Origin: an uncultured Propionibacteriaceae bacterium
GTDB taxonomy: Bacteria > Actinomycetota > Actinomycetes > Propionibacteriales > Propionibacteriaceae
Direction of reading: 5' to 3'
Length of the DNA: 7,767 bases
Assembly: GCA_945875065.1 (NCBI GenBank)
Contig: CAMCJC010000112.1
Span: forward strand, 1-7,767
The notes beneath the pieces are model-generated. The model had not been told where the DNA came from. It ran no database searches and saw only the letters and a program-made list of their open reading frames with translations. This document shows positions 1-5,117 of the stretch, in pieces (positions within the stretch are counted from its first letter, which is position 1; every line of letters begins with the position of its first letter). The translations under genes were made by a program, and so were the position numbers.

Positions 1-448
1 TGTGGCTAGGGGTTTTGCGTCGCCTGTTCATCTGGCCCGGCGTTTCGTGCACGCCCTGGGGGTGCTGGAAGGGGGCGGGTGTGGGGAGGGTGGTGAGTGT
101 TCCTTCCGGTACGGGACGGGCCTGCTGTCGGCAGCGAAGGTTTCGGAGAACACCCCGAACTGATCCGGGGGTAGCAATCGTCGCCTTAGCCTGAACTGTC
201 TCGGTGAACTGAGCAGTTTATCGTTTACCTCATTCTTCCTGCCCATAGCCAATCAACCCCTCATTGCGGGCTAGCGTGGAAAGCACCGTATACGGCTTTC
301 GCATCAAGAGCAACCCGACGCGTCGCCTCGCGCAAGATGCCCGCGTTGGTTCAAGGTGAGCGGATGGAGTTCGAGTTGGCTGGCCCGCCTGTTCCACTCC
401 CCCAGGTGAGGCCGGGTGGCAGCCGATATCGCATCGCCGCGACCTCTA
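1..448. other. No supportable gene; region left of the repeat-flanked cassette
   Basis: No reading frame here looks like a known protein. A 74-codon frame on the minus strand (28-252) is Arg/Pro/Ser-rich, has no visible ribosome-binding site and no recognisable motif, so I do not call it. A plus-strand frame open from the left edge ends at a TGA at 161-163 and is also unrecognised; it could be the tail of a gene starting outside the window. Base composition drops locally: about 185-270 is visibly more AT-rich than the flanking coding DNA. Small structures are a hairpin at 153-170 (CCCCG/CGGGG stem), a 7-bp direct repeat TGAACTG at 192-198 and 205-211, and a hairpin at 279-300. Confidence 0.5.
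279..300. repeat. Short inverted repeat (hairpin) in noncoding DNA
   Basis: GAAAGC at 279-284 is the reverse complement of GCTTTC at 295-300, and the loop contains the perfect 8-bp palindrome CGTATACG (287-294). No T-run follows on either strand, so a classical intrinsic terminator is not supported. It could be a protein-binding palindrome, a factor-assisted terminator or chance. Confidence 0.3.
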
Positions 449-622
449 GATGGTTTGTTGTAGGAATGTCCAGATGAGGGCGTTGACCCAGGCGGCTTGG
501 GCGTTGTCGGCTGCGCCGCCGTGGCCGCCTTCGATGTTCTCGAAGTAGCGGACGTTTGCGCCGATGCCTTCCAGTGCGGCGGTGAGTTTGCGGGCGTGGC
601 CCGGATGGACGCGGTCGTCGAG
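446..622 (-). pseudogene. 3'-terminal fragment of a prolyl oligopeptidase gene
   Basis: On the minus strand this segment encodes the last ~57 residues of an S9A prolyl oligopeptidase, from the catalytic-Asp motif (DDRVHPGH) through the catalytic-His motif (EGGHGG) to LQQTI and a TAG stop at 446-448. It matches the 3' end of the complete peptidase gene at 5118-7226. Identity is perfect over 449-616, equivalent to residues 645-700. The codon for Asp644 differs only synonymously (GAC here, GAT in the full gene), then similarity ends. The fragment lacks the propeller and the nucleophile Ser, so it cannot be a working enzyme. It ends directly after Ile700, whereas the full gene adds two Gly codons before its stop. 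The frame stays open upstream to about 1054, but that stretch is an antisense shadow of the dehydrogenase gene. This may be the original 3' end of the peptidase gene, displaced by insertion of the cassette. Confidence 0.85.
449..616 (+). repeat. Left copy of 168-bp perfect direct repeat
   Basis: This copy is identical, base for base, to 5127-5294, in the same orientation and offset by 4,678 bp. The identity breaks at 617 (G here, A at 5295) and before 449 (TCTA here, CCCC on the right). A short GACCT lies just outside both copies (441-445 and 5115-5119). With the right copy it brackets the kinase/aldolase/dehydrogenase/regulator cassette. Confidence 0.97.
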
Positions 623-800
623 GTCGGCACTGAGTCCTTCGGTCGGCACCACACCGATTCCTCTGACAGAATCTCCGGCTACCCATATGGCACGAACCGG
701 CGAAAGCGTTGGATCGGCTCCGGGCCAACGGCGGCGACCACGAATGAGCCGGCCGCGAGCGCATGCCCAACCGCGAGCCGCCGCCAGGTCACAGACCCTC
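617..800. other. Noncoding seam between peptidase fragment and dehydrogenase
   Basis: These 184 bp separate the peptidase fragment from the dehydrogenase stop codon. I recognise no gene here on either strand. A 9-bp direct repeat GGTCGGCAC occurs at 622-630 and 641-649. The 12-mer at 745-756 recurs inverted near the other end of the cassette. No hairpin followed by a T-run, as expected of an intrinsic terminator for the minus-strand operon, was seen. Confidence 0.5.
745..756 (+). repeat. 12-bp inverted repeat, left member
   Basis: TGAGCCGGCCGC here is the exact reverse complement of 5087-5098. The two copies sit just inside the two direct repeats, facing each other around the catabolic cassette. 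The motif is GC-rich and partly self-palindromic, so chance is possible. No target-site duplication adjoins it. Confidence 0.3.
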
Positions 801-1850
801 TCAGGCCGGCCGCCTATTCGATCCCCAGACTTGGGGATTGACCAGATGCCGTGGCCGCTCCCCCGCCAAGTACCGGGCGAGGTCGGCTGCTCCGATATCG
901 GCGGCGATGTGGGCGGCCTGCTTGCTGGCTCCGGCGAGGTGCGGGGTGAGGGTGAGCCTGGGCGTGGTGAGCAGCCTCGAGTCAGCCGGGAGCGGCTCGT
1001 GCGGGAGGACGTCGCAAGCGGCCGCGTAGAGGTGGCCGGCGTCCAGGGCGTCACAGAGGGCGTCGTAGTCGAGCAACGACCCCCGGGCGCAGTTCACTAG
1101 GACGCTGCCGGCTGGCATGCTGGCCAGCTCGTCGGCGCCGATCATGCCAGCGTTCTCAGCAGTGGCGCGGGCATGGATGGTGACGATGCTGCTGCGGGTG
1201 AGCAGCTCATTGAGGGTGCCGACGCGTTCGACGCCGGCCGGTAGGCGATCGAGGGGCAGCAATGGGTCGAAGACCAAGATGCGGGCGCCCATCGCTTGCA
1301 GGATCGTGGCGACCCGCGAGCCGATGGCACCGGCCCCGATGACCCCCACGGTGGAGCCATGGATCTCCGGTCCGACGTTGTCGTAGAGGTAGTAGTCACT
1401 GCGCCACTGGCCGCCGACGAGCTCGCCGTGGCGCTGCGAGATCTGTCGGACCGCGCCCAGGATCATGGCGAGGGTATGTTCCGTGGTGGCGTTCGCGTTG
1501 CGAGCCGGGGTGCAACTGACCAGGACGCCGGCCTTGGCGGCGGCGTCAACGTCGACGTTGAGAGGGCCGCCGCGCCCGATAGTGACCATCCTCAGGTCGG
1601 GGCAGGCGTCGAAGACCCGGTCCGTGAAGGGCTGGGTGTGGGAAATGGCCAGTTCGCAGCCCTGCAGAGCTGCGATGAGGGCATCCGCATCGCCCTGGGC
1701 TTCGTGGACAGTGCCGATGTCCTCCATCGGCTCGAGCGGCCACGCGTTGTGCAGAGTGCGCTGCTCCAGATCCGGGCAGTGGCGGGTGACGGCGTCAATG
1801 AGGACGCCAATGGTGACGAAATTATCGCCGGAGATCAGGATGCGGGTCAT
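801..1850 (-). CDS. D-isomer-specific 2-hydroxyacid dehydrogenase (phosphoglycerate dehydrogenase-like)
   Basis: This is a 349-residue NAD-dependent oxidoreductase that interconverts a 2-hydroxyacid and a 2-oxoacid. The Rossmann dinucleotide motif GAGAIG is at residues 172-177. The acidic residue at the end of the following strand (VFD, Asp195) favours NAD over NADP. The catalytic triad of the family is complete: Arg256 in CARG, Glu285 in HEPLP and His304 in TPHLAG, with the Arg-to-Glu spacing of 29 seen in E. coli SerA. There is no ACT or other regulatory domain, so a role in serine synthesis is less likely than a catabolic one. The ATG at 1850 is preceded by AGGAG, which overlaps the aldolase stop; only 9 bases separate the genes, so they are probably translationally coupled. 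It is the last gene of the operon. The exact substrate is unknown; glyoxylate, hydroxypyruvate or a longer sugar-acid are all possible. The last seven residues (GSNRRPA) read like a non-conserved tail. Confidence 0.92.
   Translation of the reverse strand: MTRILISGDNFVTIGVLIDAVTRHCPDLEQRTLHNAWPLEPMEDIGTVHEAQGDADALIAALQGCELAISHTQPFTDRVFDACPDLRMVTIGRGGPLNVDVDAAAKAGVLVSCTPARNANATTEHTLAMILGAVRQISQRHGELVGGQWRSDYYLYDNVGPEIHGSTVGVIGAGAIGSRVATILQAMGARILVFDPLLPLDRLPAGVERVGTLNELLTRSSIVTIHARATAENAGMIGADELASMPAGSVLVNCARGSLLDYDALCDALDAGHLYAAACDVLPHEPLPADSRLLTTPRLTLTPHLAGASKQAAHIAADIGAADLARYLAGERPRHLVNPQVWGSNRRPA
821..838 (-). repeat. Hairpin in the 3' end of the dehydrogenase gene
   Basis: ATCCCCA (821-827) and TGGGGAT (832-838) form a 7-bp stem with a 4-base loop about 20 bases before the minus-strand stop codon. 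It lies inside the coding sequence and is not followed by a U-run. It could stabilise the mRNA 3' end or slow RNA polymerase, but it is not a clear terminator. Confidence 0.3.
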
Positions 1851-1859
1851 GGCGGTCTC

Positions 1860-2483
1860 CTACTGGTGGCGGAGCTTGGCGAGTTCCTCGGCCGGGAATA
1901 CCGTGCCGGTATCCCCAAGGAGCAACGCTCGGTAGGTCATCGTGGCGGCCTCCTCCATGTTGAGCGCCTTGCGGAAAGCGGACTCCACGGAGTCGCCCAG
2001 CGCGCTGATGCCATGGTTGCCCAGCACCACGACATCGTGGGCCCCGCTCGCGACCTGCTCGGCCGCGGTCTCAGCCAGCTCGTCCGATCCGTTGGTGTAG
2101 TACTTCGTCTGCCCGTAGCTGCCCACGTAGAACGCGTGATCCTGGGTGATGAACCGCACCGGGTGCCCCAGGGCGGTGACGAGCAGCGTGTACTGCGGAT
2201 GGAGATGGATGATGGCGCGGGCGTCGGAGCGGACCTCGTAGGTGCGGGTGTGGAGTTTCCACTCACTCGACGGTTTCGGCCCTTCCAGGACCTCACCCGA
2301 GAGTGTGATGCGGGCGAAGCTGTCGGGTGTCAGCCGATCCAGCCAGGTGCCCTTCCCCGTGATGACGACGGTGTTGTCGTCCAGCCGGCAGGACAGGTTT
2401 CCTCCGCTGGCCTGGACGAGCCCCATGCCGACGGCATCGGAACCCACGCGGATGAGCTGGTTCAGTGCCTCTGTCCGCTCCAT
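1860..2483 (-). CDS. Class II (zinc) aldolase, FucA/AraD family
   Basis: This 207-residue protein is the usual size for the L-fuculose-phosphate aldolase / L-ribulose-5-phosphate 4-epimerase family. Such enzymes use a metal ion to cleave a phosphorylated ketose or ketose acid to dihydroxyacetone phosphate (or a related donor) and an aldehyde, or to epimerise it. Substrate phosphate-loop motifs are SGGN at 26-29 and TGKG at 42-45. PSSE gives the catalytic Glu74. The metal ligands are His93 and His95 (HLHP) and His157 (GNHG), matching Glu73, His92, His94 and His155 of E. coli FucA. The frame is open for another 123 codons upstream, but that part overlaps the kinase gene. The ATG at 2483 has an ideal AAGGAGG 7 bases upstream and lies 2 bases after the kinase stop, so coupled translation is expected. 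Its place between a ketose kinase and a dehydrogenase argues for cleavage rather than epimerisation. The substrate is not identifiable. Confidence 0.93.
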   Translation of the reverse strand: MERTEALNQLIRVGSDAVGMGLVQASGGNLSCRLDDNTVVITGKGTWLDRLTPDSFARITLSGEVLEGPKPSSEWKLHTRTYEVRSDARAIIHLHPQYTLLVTALGHPVRFITQDHAFYVGSYGQTKYYTNGSDELAETAAEQVASGAHDVVVLGNHGISALGDSVESAFRKALNMEEAATMTYRALLLGDTGTVFPAEELAKLRHQ

Positions 2484-2485
2484 GG

Positions 2486-4012
2486 TCAGGCCTCCTTGGC
2501 GTGCTCGTGGGAAACGCTGCGCAGCTCGCGCATCGCCTTCCATTGGGGTCGCAGGGCATCGCGGGAGTCGCGGTAGACCCGATGGGCGAGCGCGTAGACG
2601 TCCCGCAGTTCGGGGTCGGGCTCGAACGACGACATGCTGGTGGCCAGCATCTTGGCCGCCTTGTGGGAGTCCGGTTCGTAGCCGGCGGCGGTCAGCGCCA
2701 GGACGGCGGCGCCACGGGCGCCCGCCTCGGGCGCGTCCTGCCTGGTGACGCGCTTGCCGGTGATGTCGGCCAGGATCTGGCACACGAGGTCGGAGCGGAA
2801 TCCGCCCCCGGAGACGATCAGGTCCTGCTCGATGCCCAACACCTGGATGCATTCAGCCAGCGAATAAGCCACTCCCTCGTAGACGCTCCGCAGGATCTCG
2901 GCCGGGGTGGTCGTTACGCTGAGTCCCAGCCACGACGCAGACGCGTTGGGATCGTTGAACGGGGCACGCTCACCGCCGGGGGACGCGTAGGGCAGGTACA
3001 CGACTCCTCCGGAACCGGGCTCGGCGCTGCGCGCTAAGGTTTCCACCTCGGCCCAGCTCTGCTCGGCGAATCCCAGCGTCGCGCGAATCCAGTCCAGGTT
3101 CGGCGTGCCCGTCATGGGGGCGAAGAACTCCATCACCTGCCGGCCCCGCCCGGTGGCGAGCACCATCGACTCGTCCGAGTGCCGCTCCTGGACGGATCCC
3201 AGGAGGGTGCCGACGAAGCCGGTGGTGCCGAGGATCAGCCATGCGGCACCGTCGTCGAGGGCTCCCAGGCCCACGCCGGTGACGGCGACGTCGATCATCC
3301 CGACCGCCACCGGGGTCCCCTCGGGCAGGCCGGTGCGTTCGGCGGCGGCCGCGGTCACGGTGCCGCCCTGCTCGTCGGCGCGACGAATCGGTGGCAGCCA
3401 CGCCGCGGCCTCGGCCAGGCCGAGTTCGCCGGGCAGGTCGGGATCGAATCCCGTGGCCGTGCGGACGTCGAGGAAGTTGCGGGACGCCTCGGTGTAGTCC
3501 GTGGCGACCTCGCCGGTCAGCCGGGAGCGCAGCCAGTCCTTGCAGTAGACCAGGTGGCGGGCCCGCGCGAGGGCGTCGGGCTCGCTGGTGGTGAACTCGT
3601 CGAGCAGGATCGGGGCCAGGCCCGGGAAGATCGTCGTCCCGGTGACGGCCAAGACCTTCGCGGCGCGGCCGTCGGCCTGCCACGTTGCGACGCGCTCGCC
3701 GGCGCGGCCGTCAAGCCAAGTGGCGGCCTTGCGGACGGGTTGCCGGTCCTCGTCGAGGAGCCAGGCGCCGTCGCCCTGGCCCGTGAGGCCGACCCCGATG
3801 ATGTCATCAGCTACCAGTTGTGCCGTAACCTCCTGCAGGCAGTCCGCGACGGCCTCCCAGATCGCGTTCATGTCTTGCTCGGCCTCGCCGTGGGAGCCGT
3901 ACTCGACTTTTACCCCGCGATGGGCCAGGCATCGAACCGATCCATCCAAGTCGAATGCGACGGCCTTCACCGCGGTTGTGCCGCCATCCACGCCGATGAC
4001 AACTGGGCTCAT
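2486..4012 (-). CDS. FGGY-family carbohydrate kinase (xylulokinase-like)
   Basis: This 508-residue ATP-dependent sugar kinase probably phosphorylates a ketose or sugar alcohol in the cytoplasm. Both actin-like ATPase halves are present: GVDGGTT at 7-13 (N-terminal phosphate loop), GQGDG at 78-82, YCKDWLRSRLTG at 156-167 (first FGGY signature region), GMIDVAVTG at 238-246 with Asp241 as the expected catalytic base, LGTTG at 261-265, WLGL...EGVAYSL at 361-385 (second signature region), and SGGGFRSDLVCQILADITG at 401-419 (adenosine site). The ATG at 4012 was chosen because AAAGGAG lies 6 bases upstream; an in-frame ATG at 4075 would run across the operator. It is the first gene of the operon and is divergent from the SorC regulator. 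From memory it looks closer to L-xylulose, erythritol or YoaC-type kinases than to glycerol kinase. LsrK of AI-2 uptake is also an FGGY kinase paired with a SorC regulator, but other lsr genes are missing here. Confidence 0.93.
   Translation of the reverse strand: MSPVVIGVDGGTTAVKAVAFDLDGSVRCLAHRGVKVEYGSHGEAEQDMNAIWEAVADCLQEVTAQLVADDIIGVGLTGQGDGAWLLDEDRQPVRKAATWLDGRAGERVATWQADGRAAKVLAVTGTTIFPGLAPILLDEFTTSEPDALARARHLVYCKDWLRSRLTGEVATDYTEASRNFLDVRTATGFDPDLPGELGLAEAAAWLPPIRRADEQGGTVTAAAAERTGLPEGTPVAVGMIDVAVTGVGLGALDDGAAWLILGTTGFVGTLLGSVQERHSDESMVLATGRGRQVMEFFAPMTGTPNLDWIRATLGFAEQSWAEVETLARSAEPGSGGVVYLPYASPGGERAPFNDPNASASWLGLSVTTTPAEILRSVYEGVAYSLAECIQVLGIEQDLIVSGGGFRSDLVCQILADITGKRVTRQDAPEAGARGAAVLALTAAGYEPDSHKAAKMLATSMSSFEPDPELRDVYALAHRVYRDSRDALRPQWKAMRELRSVSHEHAKEA
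2491..2497 (-). promoter_or_regulatory. Shine-Dalgarno site of the aldolase gene
   Basis: AAGGAGG on the minus strand lies within the last codons of the kinase gene, 7 bases before the ATG at 2483. It decides the aldolase start against a much longer open frame and implies translational coupling. Confidence 0.8.
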
Positions 4013-4018
4013 GACAAT

Positions 4019-4025
4019 CTCCTTT
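4019..4025 (-). promoter_or_regulatory. Shine-Dalgarno site of the kinase gene
   Basis: AAAGGAG on the minus strand, 6 bases before the ATG at 4012, fixes the kinase start and implies a leadered operon mRNA. Confidence 0.8.
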
Positions 4026-4040
4026 GATCGCGTCCCCCAA

Positions 4041-4074
4041 TGCACTGATGTTCGTTCCAGTGTACATCGGTTCA
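4041..4074. promoter_or_regulatory. Candidate SorC operator, 34-bp imperfect palindrome
   Basis: The half-sites are TGCACTGATGTTC (4041-4053) and, on the opposite strand, TGAACCGATGTAC (4074-4062). They match at 10 of 13 positions and are separated by 8 bases. The core GATGT...ACATC is perfect. It lies in the 79-bp gap between the divergent kinase and regulator starts, overlapping the likely kinase -10 and the region upstream of the regulator -10. SorC/DeoR-type tetrameric regulators bind long two-fold sites of this kind. A single protein could therefore control both directions. Confidence 0.6.
4059..4064 (-). promoter_or_regulatory. Possible -10 element of the kinase operon
   Basis: TACACT on the minus strand fits the actinobacterial TANNNT pattern and would give a roughly 40-base leader that contains the AAAGGAG site. 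No convincing -35 is visible. It sits in the centre of the palindrome, so bound regulator would block it. Confidence 0.35.
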
Positions 4075-4079
4075 CTCGG

Positions 4080-4085
4080 TATTCT
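4080..4085 (+). promoter_or_regulatory. Possible -10 element of the regulator gene (leaderless)
   Basis: TATTCT (TANNNT pattern) ends 6 bases before the GTG at 4092, which would place the transcription start at or next to the start codon. No Shine-Dalgarno sequence precedes this GTG, which fits a leaderless mRNA. No -35 match is evident. Confidence 0.4.
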
Positions 4086-4091
4086 TTTCCG

Positions 4092-5069
4092 GTGCCCCAA
4101 TCCGACTCCCCCGCGTCTCTGGCCGCGATCGCCCGCCTGTACTACGAGGTGGGCTTGACGCACCGCGAGATCAGCGACGCCTTGGCGATCTCACGCGTCA
4201 AGGTGACGCGGCTGCTCGCCGAGGCCCGCCGCCAAGGCGTCGTCGAGATCACCATCCACGGCGCAGCCGACACCTTCCCGGAAGTGGCCCAGCAGCTTCG
4301 CTTAACCTTCGGCCTCAGCGGTGCATGGGTTGCCCCTCCGGCCCATGATGCAGCTCGCAGCGCCGAGGCGGCGGCACTCATCGGCGCGCAAGCCCTCGGC
4401 GAGGTGATGTCCCACGCTGAACTCGTCGCCGTGGGACTGTCCGCCACCTTGGCGGCAGCCGTGGCCAAGCTTCCCGACCAGCCCTGCCATGCTGCTCGCT
4501 TCGTGCCAGCCGCCGGAGGATGGGGCGGATGGCAACGCGGCCTCAACCCCAACGAACTCGCCCTCCGCCTGGCGCATCACAGCGGAGGATCGGCGTTCGC
4601 CTTCCCCGCACCACTGCTTGGGGCCACCGGTCGTCAGGCCGACCAGATCCGAGCCCTGCCCGACGTGGCAGGAGCCCTGGAGGTGGCCCGCGACGCCGAC
4701 ACCGTCTTGAGCGGTGTGGGCGGTATCAAATGGAGCGACAGCCCACTCCAGACGGCCGTCACCGAGGCCGAACAAGCCCATCTCTCGGCGGCCGGTGCCG
4801 TCGGCGACATCTCGGGCCGGTTCTTCACCGCAGACTGCGACCCCGTCAGCGGCCCGCTCGACGATCGGGTCATCGGCCTGACCCTGGAAGAGATGGCCGC
4901 CAAGGCGCAGCGTCTGTTCGTCGCTCACGGCCAGCGCAAGATCCCCGCCCTGCGCGCCATACTGGATGCGGGTCTGGCAACCCACCTCTGCACCGACCTC
5001 GACACCGCCCAGAGCCTGCTGGGCTCGATCCAGTCACCAAGAGCCGGCAGGTCGAGAGCCGCAGGCTGA
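4092..5069 (+). CDS. SorC-family sugar-binding transcriptional regulator
   Basis: This 325-residue protein has the SorC layout. An N-terminal helix-turn-helix (about residues 8-45, with LTHREISDALAISRVKVTRLL) is followed by a sugar-phosphate-binding domain of the sugar-isomerase/NagB-like fold. Family hallmarks include GVGG near 208-211, GAVGDISGRFF at 235-245 and AHGQRKIPALRAIL at 278-291. Such proteins (SorC, DeoR of Bacillus, LsrR, EryD) usually bind DNA as tetramers and release it, or activate, when a phosphorylated sugar binds. The likely ligand is the product of the divergent kinase. I chose the GTG at 4092 because the protein then begins just before the helix-turn-helix and leaves the palindrome free; an in-frame ATG at 4011 would overlap the kinase gene and read through the operator. 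It converges with the peptidase gene, leaving 48 bp between them, in which I see no strong terminator. Confidence 0.92.
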   Translation: MPQSDSPASLAAIARLYYEVGLTHREISDALAISRVKVTRLLAEARRQGVVEITIHGAADTFPEVAQQLRLTFGLSGAWVAPPAHDAARSAEAAALIGAQALGEVMSHAELVAVGLSATLAAAVAKLPDQPCHAARFVPAAGGWGGWQRGLNPNELALRLAHHSGGSAFAFPAPLLGATGRQADQIRALPDVAGALEVARDADTVLSGVGGIKWSDSPLQTAVTEAEQAHLSAAGAVGDISGRFFTADCDPVSGPLDDRVIGLTLEEMAAKAQRLFVAHGQRKIPALRAILDAGLATHLCTDLDTAQSLLGSIQSPRAGRSRAAG

Positions 5070-5086
5070 GTTGGCGGACTTGAGAA

Positions 5087-5098
5087 GCGGCCGGCTCA
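5087..5098 (-). repeat. 12-bp inverted repeat, right member
   Basis: GCGGCCGGCTCA on the plus strand is the exact reverse complement of 745-756. It lies in the gap between the regulator and peptidase genes. Part of it (5090-5097) is also the reverse complement of 5041-5048 in the regulator's 3' end, which weakens the case for a special pairing with the left member. Confidence 0.3.
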
Positions 5099-5117
5099 CT
5101 GCGCCGTAGCCCCGGAC

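Noticed and set aside
1..800. Insertion sequence, tRNA or CRISPR in the left flank
   Set aside because: No transposase motif, terminal inverted repeats with target duplication, cloverleaf or regular repeat-spacer pattern could be seen.
821..838. Hairpin considered as the terminator of the dehydrogenase operon
   Set aside because: It lies inside the coding sequence before the stop codon and lacks a following U-run, so it is listed only as a repeat.
446..1054. Open 202-codon minus-strand frame containing the peptidase fragment
   Set aside because: Only its last ~57 codons are peptidase-like. The upstream part is antisense-frame overlap with the dehydrogenase gene plus seam DNA, and there is no start signal.
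1296..2576. Long 426-codon plus-strand open frame opposite the dehydrogenase and aldolase genes
   Set aside because: It is the GC-rich antisense shadow of two genes with complete active-site motifs, and itself shows no domain or ribosome-binding site.
2484..2852. N-terminal extension of the aldolase frame into the kinase gene
   Set aside because: The extension is Arg/Gly/Pro-rich antisense-like sequence with no motif. The ATG at 2483 has an ideal AAGGAGG site and gives the family's normal length.
3179..4027. 282-codon plus-strand frame opposite the kinase gene
   Set aside because: It is an antisense shadow of the FGGY kinase, whose motifs are all intact on the other strand.
3588..4091. N-terminal extension of the SorC frame across the kinase gene
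   Set aside because: It would run antisense through the kinase start and the operator. The family begins near the helix-turn-helix, which fits the GTG at 4092.
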